In this document: piece by piece, positions 33,853 to 44,654 of the stretch
How the letters are laid out: each line of letters opens with the position of its first letter
Numbering within the stretch: the first letter of the stretch is position 1
DNA from: Rheinheimera pleomorphica
GTDB taxonomy: Bacteria > Pseudomonadota > Gammaproteobacteria > Enterobacterales > Alteromonadaceae
DNA: 64,000 nucleotides
Reading direction: 5' to 3'
Assembly (NCBI RefSeq): GCF_011634895.1
Contig: NZ_SIRR01000025.1
Span: forward strand, 62,001 to 126,000
Notes under the pieces: model-generated
Databases searched by the model: none
The model's input: only the letters and a program-made list of their open reading frames with translations
What the model was told of the DNA's origin: nothing
Translations under genes and position numbers: made by a program

Positions 33853-36800
33853 ACTGGCAACGCAGTAAACGCCTGGCAAAACATAGCCTGAGGTGGCTGA
33901 ACTGGACATTACTGATACCGGCGCTGTTACTAAGCGTGATGCTGGCGGCACTGCTGTATACCCCACCGGGCCTCAAACTTACATTATGGCTGGGCGAGCA
34001 CTTTGTTCCTGGTTTAACTATTCAAAGCAGCAGTGGCACTCTGCTGGGCGGCAATACCTTGCATCATCTGCGCTGGCAACAAGAAGGCAGCAGCGCTGTT
34101 GTTGAGCAGCTAAGTTTGGCTATTGATAACCGATGTCTGCTAAGGCTGGCGCTCTGTGTTGACAATCTGCACTTACAAGGTTTGGATCTGGTGCTTAACA
34201 GCACCACGCAAAGTCCGGCGCCCGAAACGACAGCCATGCCAACACTATGGTTACCTATGCCGGTTAATGTCCGCCGGCTGACGCTGGATAATGCAGCGCT
34301 GACCAGCGCAGGCCAGCAGCTAAGCTGGCGACACTTTAGCACCCGCATTGAAGCCTGGGGTAACAAAATACAATTAAGCCAAGCTGTATGGCGACATGTC
34401 AACCTGACACTGGCCGTACCCGCCGACAGTGAGCCGGCCCCCTGGCGTTATAACGCACCGCAACTTAACGATTTTAGCCTGCCATTAAGCTTGTCTATTC
34501 AACAGTTTATGTTGGAAGACTTCACAATGCGCCAGCAAGATAATCACTATCAACTGTCGCAACTACTGTTAAGCCTGCAATGGCAAGGTGCAGATATTAA
34601 CCTTAGCCAGCTTGAGCTGACACATAAACTTGGCAGCTTGCACAGCAGCGCCCAAATCAGCACCAACGGGCACTATCCTTTAACAGCGCAGGCCCGGCTG
34701 CAATTAAGCCAGGGGCAGCTGGCCGGACAGCGCCTGCAACTGCATGCCGAAGGTTCGTTTGCAGCCCTGCGTATCGACGCTACTGCCAACGGCGTTATTG
34801 CCGCTGAACTGCAACTCAGCGCTGACTTATTAGATCCATTACTGCCGCACCAGCTCCGGTTCAACAGCAACCAGTTGCGCTGGCCTGCAGCGACTGACGC
34901 CGGGCACGCTGCCTTTCATCTGACCGACAGTGAACTGACATTATACGGTAACCTGCAACACACTCAGGTTGACGGTAAACTGCACATCACGTCATCTGAT
35001 GCACCCGAAGCAGCGATTAATTTCAGTGGTAAGGCCAGTCTGAACGGCGTAACCTTTGACACGCTGCAGCTGAACACCCTGAACGGCCAGATTAACAGCC
35101 CAGTGACGCTGGACTGGCAACAAGGTCTGAGCTGGCAGGGTCAGGTTCAGTTGGCTGCAATTCAGCCCGGACTGTTCTGGCCTGATTACCCCGGCGAACT
35201 CAGCGGTAGTTTCCGCCACATCGGCCAGCTGAAGACTAACGGACAATGGCAGTCGGCGATAGAACAACTGGACATCAACGGCAAACTTCGACGCTACGCC
35301 CTGCAACTAACCGGCGACCTGCTGCTGGCGGATGCAAGCGGCACAGGCGATTATCAGTTTAGCAGCAGCGGCTTGACGTTAAGCCACGCCGAAAACCGCC
35401 TGCAACTAAGCGGCAGTTTACAACAACACTGGCAACTGGCATTGCAACTGGAAATAGCCGATTTAGCGCAATCGATAGCGCAGGCTGAAGGGCAACTCAA
35501 CGGCCAGTTCAACATCAGCGGCAAGGCCTCACAGCCCGTCATTAAGGGCAACATTCAGGGCACAGCGCTGCATTTTGCCGGGCTGCATTTACAGCAGCTT
35601 AGCCTTGATGGCGAAATACAGCGCGATGCACAGCAACACTGGCACAGTGCGCTTGAACTTTCCGCCAGCGATGGCCGCTATCAGCAGCAACAGCTAACAC
35701 AACTAAGCGCGCGGCTAAGTGGCAGTGAACAACAGCATCAATTTAGCCTGCAGGCCGAGGCTAATGGACATCAGGCCAGTATGCTGTTAGACGGTAGCCT
35801 GAGCGACACCCGTTGGCAGGCATCAATAAGCCAGGCCAGCATCAATAGCCTGCCGGGCCTGTGGCAGCTGAGCGCACCGGCATCCCTAAACTACCAGCTC
35901 GCCCAGCAGCGCCTGACTATTGGTCAACACTGCTGGCAACAACAGGCCAGTGCTTTATGCGCCAAGGCACCACTGACAGTCAGTGCCAGCCATGTCAGTA
36001 TCGACCTGACGCTGACGCAACTGGCGTTGGCCAGCTTAACCCCGTTGCTGCCGGCCGATAACATCAACCTCAGTGGCGCTATAGATGCAGCACTGCTACT
36101 GAACTGGCAACAGGATCACCCAGCAACAGCAAGCTTGAGCATCACCGGTGGCGCCGGCGCGATAACGCAACAGCGGCAAAGTACGCTAACGCTACCCTGG
36201 CAATCCTTTAGCCTGCAAAGCGAGCTGGCGAATCACCGGCTGAGCAACGTGGTTCAGTTCAATTTTGCACCGGATGCGACCCTGGCGGTCAATATGGATA
36301 TTGCCAGACTAGACCATGCACACAAACCTATTAGTGGTGAGATATCACTGCAACAGTTTGCTATCGACTTTTTACAGCCATTACTGGGTGAATTTAGCGA
36401 GCTTAGCGGTATATTGACCAGCGATTTGCGTCTAAGCGGTACTTTACAGCACCCCTTGCTGCATGGTTCAACCCGACTGCAAGGCACCAGGCTGAAAGGC
36501 AAACTGGCACCGGCCGATATCGACAACGCCGATATCGACAACGCCGATATCGACTTACTCCTTAGCGGCCAGACCGCCAGCCTCACCGGACTGATCACCA
36601 CACCCAAAGGCGATATCAGGCTGGCAGGCCAGGCGGATTGGCAGCAATTAACCGACTGGCAGGCACAGTTAAGTATTAAAGGTGATGCGCTGCGCCTGCA
36701 AATACCGCAGGCCAGATTCGACATAGCGCCCGATTTGCTGTTAACCGCCAATCCACAGCAGACCCGTATTACCGGCTCGGTGCATGTCCCCGCCGCCAAC

Positions 36801-37622
36801 ATCAATATTGACAGTCTGCCAGACAGTGCTGTTGAATTATCAGATGATCTTGTGCTGCTAGACGGCCAGCTACAACCGCTGCCAGCGGCACAAAAGCAGA
36901 CCCTGGCACTGCAAAGCGATATCAATGTGATACTAGGCAACCGCGTACGCTTGTCTGCTTTTGGTCTGAAAACCCGCCTTAGTGGCAACCTGCGGGTACG
37001 CCAGCAAGCTGAGCAGCCACTGAAGGTAAATGGTGATGTTAATCTGGTCGATGGCACCTTTCGCGCCTACGGCCAGGACTTACTGATCCGTAAAGGCAAA
37101 ATGAATTTTAACGGCCCGGCCGATCAGCCATACCTGAATGTTGAAGCCATTCGTAACCCCGATAATATGGAAGATGATGTGATTGCCGGCATCAGGGTTA
37201 GTGGCCCGGCGGATGAGCCCAGCGTAGTGGTATTTTCCGAGCCGGCGAAAGCCCAGGCCAGTGCGCTGGCGTATTTACTGATGGGCCGCGATCTGGACAG
37301 TGGCTCAGGTAATGCCGGCAATGCCGTCACCACCAGCCTGATAGGCATGACGTTATCGTCCAGCAGCAAGGTGGTTGGAGAAATTGGTGAAGCCTTTGGT
37401 TTACGCGATTTAACGCTGGATACCGCCGGTGCCGGTGATAACGCCCAGGTAACCGTCAGTGGCTATTTGTCGCGCGATTTACAGCTAAAATATGGCTACG
37501 GCATTTTTAATGCCGTGGGCGAGTTTACGTTGCGCTACCGGCTAATGCGCCGCTTGTATCTGGAAGCGGTATCCGGGCTGGATAACGCGGTTGACCTGCT
37601 ATATAAATTTGAGTTTGATTAA
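33849..37622 (+). CDS. tamB: Translocation and assembly module subunit TamB
   Basis: 1257 residues (E. coli 1259). One N-terminal membrane anchor (about 18-38) is followed by a long repeating beta-rich AsmA/TamB-like groove, and the C-terminal DUF490/TamB domain (about 900-1257) with INIDSLPDSAVELSDD, VDGTFRAYGQDL and ISLAYLLMG-type sequence (ALAYLLMGRDLDSGSG). TamB spans the periplasm and is implicated in outer-membrane protein insertion and phospholipid transfer. It starts inside the tamA stop (ATGA). A short in-frame tandem repeat lies at 36513-36554. Confidence 0.93.
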   Translation: MNWQRSKRLAKHSLRWLNWTLLIPALLLSVMLAALLYTPPGLKLTLWLGEHFVPGLTIQSSSGTLLGGNTLHHLRWQQEGSSAVVEQLSLAIDNRCLLRLALCVDNLHLQGLDLVLNSTTQSPAPETTAMPTLWLPMPVNVRRLTLDNAALTSAGQQLSWRHFSTRIEAWGNKIQLSQAVWRHVNLTLAVPADSEPAPWRYNAPQLNDFSLPLSLSIQQFMLEDFTMRQQDNHYQLSQLLLSLQWQGADINLSQLELTHKLGSLHSSAQISTNGHYPLTAQARLQLSQGQLAGQRLQLHAEGSFAALRIDATANGVIAAELQLSADLLDPLLPHQLRFNSNQLRWPAATDAGHAAFHLTDSELTLYGNLQHTQVDGKLHITSSDAPEAAINFSGKASLNGVTFDTLQLNTLNGQINSPVTLDWQQGLSWQGQVQLAAIQPGLFWPDYPGELSGSFRHIGQLKTNGQWQSAIEQLDINGKLRRYALQLTGDLLLADASGTGDYQFSSSGLTLSHAENRLQLSGSLQQHWQLALQLEIADLAQSIAQAEGQLNGQFNISGKASQPVIKGNIQGTALHFAGLHLQQLSLDGEIQRDAQQHWHSALELSASDGRYQQQQLTQLSARLSGSEQQHQFSLQAEANGHQASMLLDGSLSDTRWQASISQASINSLPGLWQLSAPASLNYQLAQQRLTIGQHCWQQQASALCAKAPLTVSASHVSIDLTLTQLALASLTPLLPADNINLSGAIDAALLLNWQQDHPATASLSITGGAGAITQQRQSTLTLPWQSFSLQSELANHRLSNVVQFNFAPDATLAVNMDIARLDHAHKPISGEISLQQFAIDFLQPLLGEFSELSGILTSDLRLSGTLQHPLLHGSTRLQGTRLKGKLAPADIDNADIDNADIDLLLSGQTASLTGLITTPKGDIRLAGQADWQQLTDWQAQLSIKGDALRLQIPQARFDIAPDLLLTANPQQTRITGSVHVPAANINIDSLPDSAVELSDDLVLLDGQLQPLPAAQKQTLALQSDINVILGNRVRLSAFGLKTRLSGNLRVRQQAEQPLKVNGDVNLVDGTFRAYGQDLLIRKGKMNFNGPADQPYLNVEAIRNPDNMEDDVIAGIRVSGPADEPSVVVFSEPAKAQASALAYLLMGRDLDSGSGNAGNAVTTSLIGMTLSSSSKVVGEIGEAFGLRDLTLDTAGAGDNAQVTVSGYLSRDLQLKYGYGIFNAVGEFTLRYRLMRRLYLEAVSGLDNAVDLLYKFEFD
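36513..36554 (+). repeat. 15-bp tandem repeat inside tamB
   Basis: GCCGATATCGACAAC occurs 2.8 times in perfect tandem (36513-36527, 36528-36542, 36543-36554), giving the peptide ADIDN-ADIDN-ADID. The unit is a multiple of three, so copy changes keep the frame. Confidence 0.9.
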
Positions 37623-38386
37623 GGTGCTTGCAGCAGTAAATGCTGGTAACGCCCCAACGATGCGTAAGGCTCCGTGCGGTTGTATTGTAGCTCCAGTGCC
37701 AACAACTGAGCAAAGTGGCTTTGCTGCAAGCTGCGATCACGCAAGTAGTCATGAAAACACCGCACGCCGGTTTTAGCCAGCAAGGTAAAGCCCGTCTGCT
37801 GACACCATTGCAATACCTCGGCCGGTTGCAGTGGATGCTGTGGGTTTAAACTGACCTTCTTTTTAACCTGTAAATCGGCCGCAACATAGTCAAAATTACC
37901 AAACACCATATTGGCAAAGCGCTTGGCATCTTTATTGTAAAACATCAAGGATAACACGCCACCAGGTGTCACCAACTGCTTTAATTGCGCCAGTGCCAGT
38001 TCAGGCTGCGCCAGCCACTCCAGCATGGCATGGCACAACACCAGCGGATATTGCCGTTGCGGCGACGTTGCCAACTCTGCCAGGCTGTTTTGTTCAACGC
38101 TAACGGTGCTAAGGCCGCGCTGCGCCGCCTGTTGCTGTGCTATTTGCAGCATTTCAGCAGAGATATCCGTCAGATGTACATTGTGGCCGCGCTCAGCCAG
38201 TGCCAGTGCCAGTTGCCCCTGCCCGGCACCAACATCCAGCACCTGACACGGTTGCTGTAACACTGTTAATTCCAGCAAATCACGTAGCAACACCGCCTGA
38301 CGCAGCTCGCCTTTAGTGCTGCTGTAAATATTACGGGCAAACTTTGCCGCAATGCCATCAAAACTGCGATCCGTTTTCGCTGTCAT
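37619..38386 (-). CDS. cmoM: tRNA 5-carboxymethoxyuridine methyltransferase CmoM (SmtA-like)
   Basis: 255 residues. It opens with DRSFDGIAAKFARNIYSSTKGELRQ, read as DRSFDGIAAKF and IYSSTKGELR, a signature of CmoM. The Rossmann SAM-binding motif is VLDVGAGQGQLAL, followed by LTDISAEML and LCHAMLEWL. It uses S-adenosylmethionine to methylate the carboxymethoxy group of cmo5U34 in tRNA. The stop overlaps the convergent tamB stop by 4 bp, and its start overlaps the Nif3-like gene by 4 bp. Confidence 0.88.
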   Translation of the reverse strand: MTAKTDRSFDGIAAKFARNIYSSTKGELRQAVLLRDLLELTVLQQPCQVLDVGAGQGQLALALAERGHNVHLTDISAEMLQIAQQQAAQRGLSTVSVEQNSLAELATSPQRQYPLVLCHAMLEWLAQPELALAQLKQLVTPGGVLSLMFYNKDAKRFANMVFGNFDYVAADLQVKKKVSLNPQHPLQPAEVLQWCQQTGFTLLAKTGVRCFHDYLRDRSLQQSHFAQLLALELQYNRTEPYASLGRYQHLLLQAP

Positions 38387-39141
38387 GCCGGATTATCAAT
38401 ATCAATAAATTCGACATCCAGCGTCAGCTGCCGGGCGATAAACTCACCCAGTGCTTTTATGCCATACCGCTCAGTTGCATGGTGGCCGGCGGCAATAAAA
38501 TGTATGCCCAGCTCACGCGAGACATGAATGGTCTGCTCAGACACCTCACCGCTGATAAACAATTGCGCCCCGGCCGCCGCTGCCTGCTCGATATAGCCCT
38601 GACCGCCACCGGTACACCAGGCCAATTTAGTCACTGCGGTATCACCGGCCTGGTGCAGCAAAACTTGCCGGCCCAGCGTTTGCTCCAGGCGGCTGGCAAT
38701 CCGTTGCACCGGTGTCGGCTCCGCCAGCGCTCCCTGCATTAGTACACCTAAAGGTTCAACCTGGCTAACAGCACTGATATTTTCTGCCCGCAGTAAAGCA
38801 CCCAGCTGGGCGTTATTGCCAAGCGTCGGGTGTACATCAAGTGGTAAATGGTATGCCAGCAAATTCAAGTCGTGTTTAAGCAGAGTTTGCAGCCGCCGTT
38901 TTTTCATGCCGGTAACCTCTGCAGCCTCGCCTTTCCAGAAGTAACCATGATGCACCACTATGGCATCAGCCCCGGCCTTAACTGCAGCGTCAAGCAGCGC
39001 CTGGCTGGCTGTTACCCCGGTGACCAGTTTTGTGATCTGCGCTTTGCCTTCTACCTGCAAGCCATTAGGACAATAATCACGGATTTTGTCGCTTTGCAGC
39101 TCCTGGTTTAAAAATTGAACTAACTGCTCTCTTAGGATCAT
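38383..39141 (-). CDS. Nif3-like dinuclear metal centre hexameric protein (YbgI)
   Basis: 252 residues with the Nif3/YbgI metal ligands: VVHHGYFW, YHLPLDVHPTLGNNAQLG and the C-terminal FIAAGHHATERYGI. Homologues form hexameric rings with two metal ions per subunit; E. coli YbgI and relatives resemble GTP cyclohydrolase I type 2 and are annotated so, but the in vivo role is not settled. It overlaps cmoM by 4 bp (ATGA), so both are translated together. Confidence 0.9.
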   Translation of the reverse strand: MILREQLVQFLNQELQSDKIRDYCPNGLQVEGKAQITKLVTGVTASQALLDAAVKAGADAIVVHHGYFWKGEAAEVTGMKKRRLQTLLKHDLNLLAYHLPLDVHPTLGNNAQLGALLRAENISAVSQVEPLGVLMQGALAEPTPVQRIASRLEQTLGRQVLLHQAGDTAVTKLAWCTGGGQGYIEQAAAAGAQLFISGEVSEQTIHVSRELGIHFIAAGHHATERYGIKALGEFIARQLTLDVEFIDIDNPA

Positions 39142-39207
39142 CGGTACCAGCTTCTGTTGTTGCTAATCACCATATTGTACTGTAACCACGCTAAAAATCC
39201 GGCATAT

Positions 39208-39237
39208 TTGTGTTAGTGCTGTCAAATGTAGTATAAA
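39208..39237 (+). promoter_or_regulatory. Candidate sigma-70 promoter of the K/A-rich small protein gene
   Basis: TTGTGT (39208-39213) and TATAAA (39232-39237) are 18 bp apart, 42 bp before the ATG at 39279, where an AGGTAAGGA ribosome-binding region lies. Confidence 0.45.
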
Positions 39238-39278
39238 TATTGCGCTGAATGCACAAATAATGTCAGGTAAGGATCCGT

Positions 39279-39617
39279 ATGAGTAAATTGGATAAAGATC
39301 AGGTTGTTGCCGAGTTTACCGCAGCCTATCAAGCCGCTTTTGGTAAAGCGCCGCAGTTAGAGCAAAAACCAGGCTGGTTTAGTGTCGATGGTGGTAAAAA
39401 TATTCGTCTGGCCGAACTCGCTGAGCTTGGTGCCAGCTATGGCGCTGCAGACGCTAAACCTGCCGCAGCAAAAAAAGCAGCGGCCAAACCCGCCGCGACA
39501 AAACCGGCAAAAGCCAAAACTGCTAAAGCTAAAAACAGTGGCGATGGCCAGTCTGCCGCGGTAGTGTGGGCGGAACGTTTAGGTAACAAACAGCGTCAAC
39601 CGCGCGGTTGCCGTTGA
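39279..39617 (+). CDS. Small protein with histone-H1-like Lys/Ala/Pro-rich segment
   Basis: 112 residues. The first ~58 look folded (EFTAAYQAAFGKAP, then PGWFSVDGGKNIRLAELAEL), followed by a segment of about 35 residues made almost only of Ala, Lys, Pro and Thr (PAAAKKAAAKPAATKPAKAK), and a basic tail with VVWAERLGNKQRQPRG. Such AK-rich tails bind DNA or RNA in bacterial H1-like proteins and AlgP; nucleic-acid binding here is inferred. I do not recognise a named family. It has its own probable promoter and a strong terminator. Confidence 0.7.
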   Translation: MSKLDKDQVVAEFTAAYQAAFGKAPQLEQKPGWFSVDGGKNIRLAELAELGASYGAADAKPAAAKKAAAKPAATKPAKAKTAKAKNSGDGQSAAVVWAERLGNKQRQPRGCR

Positions 39618-39625
39618 GAATAGCG

Positions 39626-40882
39626 TTAGTCTGGCTGTGTTAATGCAGCCAGACGCGTTTTTGCCTCTATCCACTGCCCCATAAATTTAGTACTACGATA
39701 AGCATGATGCCTGAGCATCAGGCCGGTAAAGTTGTGTTGCCGGTGTTCCGCCAACGCAGCTGCTGTCTGGGTTAATTGCTGCCAAATTCTCGCCTGGTGT
39801 TGTTGCAACGCAAATTTTTGCTGCACTAACTGGTACCCATGCTGCTGCGCCTGCTGCCACAGCTCGTGCTGTTGATACAACTGCACTGCTGCATCGGCGA
39901 TGCCCTCTGCCGTATCAGCAATAGCGCCACCCCAAGCCTGGTGCTCCAGTTGCATGCCTTCGGCGCCGATACGCGTGGTAACATTAGGGGTACCGCAACG
40001 CATAGCGTCAAGTAGCTTGCCTTTTAATCCGGCACCATAGGCCAGTGGTGCAAGACATACCCGTGCTTGTTGCAGTACCTTTATCGCATCCTCTGCCCAG
40101 CCTTTTATGCAAAACCCGTCACGCTCATTATGCAAGGCCGTGGCTTTAGGTGGTGGATAAGCGCCATAAATATGCAGCTGCGCCTGCGGCAGCTGTGAGC
40201 GGATTAAAGGCCAAATCTGCTGTTTTAACCACAATACTGCCTGCCAGTTAGGCGCATGACGAAAATTGCCGATAGCAATAAAATGTTGCCGCTGTGCATA
40301 GCTAAGCGCACTTTCTGCCGTCGGCTGGTCCAGTAAAAACGGGCAGTAACATAGCAACGATGCCGGTAGCTGATAATGCTGTTGTAACAGCTGCATTTCA
40401 AACTCAGAAATGACCAGCGTGATATCGCAACGATAAATCGCGGCGATTTCCCGCATCGCAAGTTCAGAATTCAATGCCTGGGCATCAACAGGCACTTTGG
40501 CATTAAAACAGCGCTGACGGGCATCACGTAACGCATGACAGTCTTCCATGTCCAAAATACGCAATGCCTGTGGGCACGCTTGCTCTACCCGCCAGCCAAA
40601 CTGCTCTTCGAGCATAAAACGATCAAACATCACCGCTTGTGGGTTAACGCTAGCAAGCCAGTATTCGAAACTACTGTCATTAAGCGCGATCTTGTGTTCA
40701 CTGATGCCCAGCGCCGATAGCGGATAACGGTGCGGCCCCTGCTCTGCCGCGCTGGCAAACATCACCCGCCAGCCCTGCGCCAGATACAGTTTAAGCAAAC
40801 TCAGCATCCGGGAACCTGCCGCAGATGAATTCGGTTCAGGCCAGACATAGCCAATGACAATCAACAAAGGGGCAGCGTTCAA
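39626..40882 (-). CDS. GT-B fold glycosyltransferase (family 4-like)
   Basis: 418 residues from a TTG at 40882, chosen because GGAG lies 9 bp upstream; a TTG at 40903 is possible. The N-terminal half has EPNSSAAGSRMLSLL, typical of the Rossmann-like acceptor domain. The C-terminal half has IGNFRHAPNWQAV, KGWAEDAIKVLQQARVCLAPL and GAGLKGKLLDAMRCGTPNV, the donor-nucleotide-sugar site of GT4 enzymes. It ends with about 60 residues rich in Gln and His. No polysaccharide genes are adjacent; the acceptor is unknown. Confidence 0.83.
   Translation of the reverse strand: MNAAPLLIVIGYVWPEPNSSAAGSRMLSLLKLYLAQGWRVMFASAAEQGPHRYPLSALGISEHKIALNDSSFEYWLASVNPQAVMFDRFMLEEQFGWRVEQACPQALRILDMEDCHALRDARQRCFNAKVPVDAQALNSELAMREIAAIYRCDITLVISEFEMQLLQQHYQLPASLLCYCPFLLDQPTAESALSYAQRQHFIAIGNFRHAPNWQAVLWLKQQIWPLIRSQLPQAQLHIYGAYPPPKATALHNERDGFCIKGWAEDAIKVLQQARVCLAPLAYGAGLKGKLLDAMRCGTPNVTTRIGAEGMQLEHQAWGGAIADTAEGIADAAVQLYQQHELWQQAQQHGYQLVQQKFALQQHQARIWQQLTQTAAALAEHRQHNFTGLMLRHHAYRSTKFMGQWIEAKTRLAALTQPD
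39629..39661. terminator. Terminator embedded in the convergent gene's 3' end
   Basis: GTCTGGCTG and CAGCCAGAC are perfect 9-bp arms with a 7-base loop, followed by GCGTTTTT. It terminates the small-protein gene from the plus strand while its left and right arms also encode the last residues of the minus-strand glycosyltransferase. Confidence 0.75.
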
Positions 40883-40996
40883 CAGCAAGCTCTCCACAAG
40901 CAAAACGGCATTTTACCTACAATTTGCTCTGCGCAACAACTTGGTGCTCATGCGACTCATGCTAAGATATCACCAACTAACCGCCGGAACGTTTAC

Positions 40997-41638
40997 ATGA
41001 CCACCACACACTATTCCGCAGTCGAAGAAACACTGCATGCATTAAGTCATGGCGCAGGCGCACTGCTGAGCCTGATTGGCCTGATATTAATGCTAACGAT
41101 AACCTTGCCGCTAAACGACAACTGGTATCTGGCCAGTAGCCTTATTTATGGTTTAAGCCTGCTGTTACTGTACAGCAGCTCAACCTTGTATCATGCCATT
41201 TCGCAAGCCGACATAAAACGACGGCTACGACAGCTCGATCACGCGGCGATTTTTATCCTGATCGCCGGTACCTACACTCCTTTTACCCTGCTTAATTTAC
41301 GCGACAACTGGGGCTTGCCACTGTTCGCGCTTATTTGGGCAGTCGCCCTGGCGGGTGTCATTATTGAGTTAGCAACCGGCCTTAAATATAAAAAGCTATC
41401 ACTGGGCTTATATCTGGGGATGGGCTGGCTGGTCATTATTGCCATTGAACCGATGCTAAATCATGTTGCCACCGGCGGCTTATTACTTTTACTCGCCGGT
41501 GGCTTAAGCTATTCTTTCGGCACTCTGTTTTACGCTTGGAAAAGCTTATATCTGCACCATATGATCTGGCATTTATTTGTGTTGGCAGGCAGCGTACTAC
41601 ACTTTTTTGCTGTTTATTTGTATGCACTACAAGGCTAA
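40997..41638 (+). CDS. Hemolysin III/TrhA family membrane protein (YqfA-like)
   Basis: 213 residues, seven hydrophobic segments, and the PAQR-like conserved polar residues: the His in ALSHGAGALLSL, SSTLYHAI, LDHAAIFILIAGTYTP and the C-terminal HMIWHLFVLAGSVLHFF. These His and Asp residues are thought to bind zinc in the PAQR superfamily. E. coli TrhA (YqfA) influences membrane energetics; hemolysis is known only for the Bacillus relative. It is a single gene before a bidirectional terminator. Confidence 0.9.
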   Translation: MTTTHYSAVEETLHALSHGAGALLSLIGLILMLTITLPLNDNWYLASSLIYGLSLLLLYSSSTLYHAISQADIKRRLRQLDHAAIFILIAGTYTPFTLLNLRDNWGLPLFALIWAVALAGVIIELATGLKYKKLSLGLYLGMGWLVIIAIEPMLNHVATGGLLLLLAGGLSYSFGTLFYAWKSLYLHHMIWHLFVLAGSVLHFFAVYLYALQG

Positions 41639-41641
41639 AAA

Positions 41642-41668
41642 AACAGGCCGGAAGCGCCGGCCTGTTTG
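41642..41668. terminator. Bidirectional terminator
   Basis: AACAGGCCGG pairs with CCGGCCTGTT around a short AAGCG loop, with A and T runs outside, between the TrhA-like gene and the protease gene. Confidence 0.85.
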
Positions 41669-41674
41669 CTGCCA

Positions 41675-43261
41675 TCAGTACTGATAGCTAAAGGTTACGC
41701 CACTAAAGGCAGTATAAGCACGAATACCAACATGCCAGGTACCGGCTTGCGGATTGTTAAAGGTACAGATTTCATTATTGCCGTTTAAATAGGGCCGACA
41801 GTTATAGGCTGTTGTCGTCGGCTGGCTACCATAACGTACATATAAGTCAGCATCACCGCTGCCACCTGAGATCTGGAAGGTGACGCTGGACACACCTGAT
41901 GGGATCTGATAACTGCCTCTTAACCATTGACCGCTTGACGCAGACAGGTTAGGGAAAGTGGCACCGCCGCCGTCACCACCATCGCCACCATCACCGCCGT
42001 CACCCGAGCCATCACAACCGTTATTGGTCAAATAATCATGTGCAGCCTTGGCTTTTACAATACCCCAGCCATACGACGTATCACGCCCCGCCGCTCCGCG
42101 ATCTTCGGCCGTAGCATTAAGTGCATTACGGATTTGCGCAGCACTACATTCTGGATGGTTACTCCACACCAGTGCGGCAACACCGGCAACATGAGGGGAC
42201 GCCATGGATGTACCGCTGATGCTGTTATAACCGCCATTATTCCAGGTTGAATTTACGCTAACGCCAGGGCCGGCAATTTCTACCTGAGAGTTACGTTGTG
42301 AGAAGCTTGCCAGCGAACCACTGGAGTTCACGGCCGCAACCGATACTACTGCGTTGTAAGAAGCTGGATAGGAAAAGCTGGTATTACCGCCATTGCCCGC
42401 TGCCGCGACTAACAGCATGCCATTATTATAAAAGTTGTTCATTGCGGTGTTTTCAGTCTGGTTAGATGAACCGCCACCCAAACTCATATTCACCACTTTT
42501 GCCCCGGCGTTTTGGCAAGATTGAATACCCTGAACCAAATCTGACGCGTAGGTCCAGTTACCGGAGTTATTAAAAATTTTGACGATGTGTACCCCTGCCT
42601 GACCGGAGCCGATAGTGCCGACCACACCCGTATTATTATTCAGCGCCACCATAGTACCAGCGACGTGGGTACCGTGGCCATTACCATCTTCGTACCAGTT
42701 GCCATGGCCTGAAAACGAGTAACCAGTAACGCCTGAGCTTTGCAAATCTTCGTGATCATAGTCATAGCCAGTATCAATGACACACACTTTGGTATTACCT
42801 GCGCTGGCGTCACTAACCTGATTTGCCTGCACCATGGTAATGCCATAAGGTGTGGTTTGTGCCATCGGGCTGATCACATCCATCAGATAGCGTTTATGAT
42901 CTTCTTCAATATATTCAACATTCGGATCGCTTTGCAGCATTCTGCGCTGTTTAGGCGTCAGCTCTGCGACACTGGCATGTACGGATTGTAAGTGTGACAG
43001 AGCATTCACATTTACCTTTTGTAGCACTTGCTGAGCCCTTGTAGTAGAAAACTGCGCGCGCTGACTACGGCCGTCTGCGCCCATAGTCGCGACCGGTTCT
43101 TTAAATTTTACGATGTATCGTGTAGCTTTATTGTCTGCCAGCTCCGCCAGGCTTAATTTAGGTTCTGGTTTTTTCATGCCTTCGGCAACAGCGACAGACG
43201 TCAGGCTTAACGCAAAACAACCGGCAGACGCTGCAGCCAGTACAGTGGTGATCTTTTTCAT
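41675..43261 (-). CDS. Secreted subtilisin-like serine protease (S8) with PPC domain
   Basis: 528 residues in pre-pro-protease form. A signal peptide (1-26) is followed by an inhibitor I9 propeptide (about 47-123) and the S8 catalytic domain with Asp163 (VIDTGYDYDH), His199 (GHGTHVAG) and Ser352 (GTSMASPHVAG). A Gly/Asp linker, GDGGDGGDGGDGGG, leads to a C-terminal bacterial pre-peptidase domain (about 440-528) with DADLYVRYG. The layout is standard for extracellular alkaline proteases of marine bacteria; the PPC domain is usually removed after export. An AGGGTACTAAG context precedes the ATG. It is a single-gene unit. Confidence 0.95.
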   Translation of the reverse strand: MKKITTVLAAASAGCFALSLTSVAVAEGMKKPEPKLSLAELADNKATRYIVKFKEPVATMGADGRSQRAQFSTTRAQQVLQKVNVNALSHLQSVHASVAELTPKQRRMLQSDPNVEYIEEDHKRYLMDVISPMAQTTPYGITMVQANQVSDASAGNTKVCVIDTGYDYDHEDLQSSGVTGYSFSGHGNWYEDGNGHGTHVAGTMVALNNNTGVVGTIGSGQAGVHIVKIFNNSGNWTYASDLVQGIQSCQNAGAKVVNMSLGGGSSNQTENTAMNNFYNNGMLLVAAAGNGGNTSFSYPASYNAVVSVAAVNSSGSLASFSQRNSQVEIAGPGVSVNSTWNNGGYNSISGTSMASPHVAGVAALVWSNHPECSAAQIRNALNATAEDRGAAGRDTSYGWGIVKAKAAHDYLTNNGCDGSGDGGDGGDGGDGGGATFPNLSASSGQWLRGSYQIPSGVSSVTFQISGGSGDADLYVRYGSQPTTTAYNCRPYLNGNNEICTFNNPQAGTWHVGIRAYTAFSGVTFSYQY

Positions 43262-44646
<1,385 letters not shown>

Positions 44647-44654
44647 CGTCGGTT

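Noticed and set aside
36254-37057. 267-residue minus-strand open frame inside tamB
   Set aside because: It is Ser/Arg/Cys-rich shadow sequence opposite a well-supported gene.
41940-42010. Repeated CACCGCC/ACCATC stretch considered as a repeat array
   Set aside because: It encodes the Gly/Asp linker of the secreted protease and keeps the reading frame; no CRISPR-like spacing.
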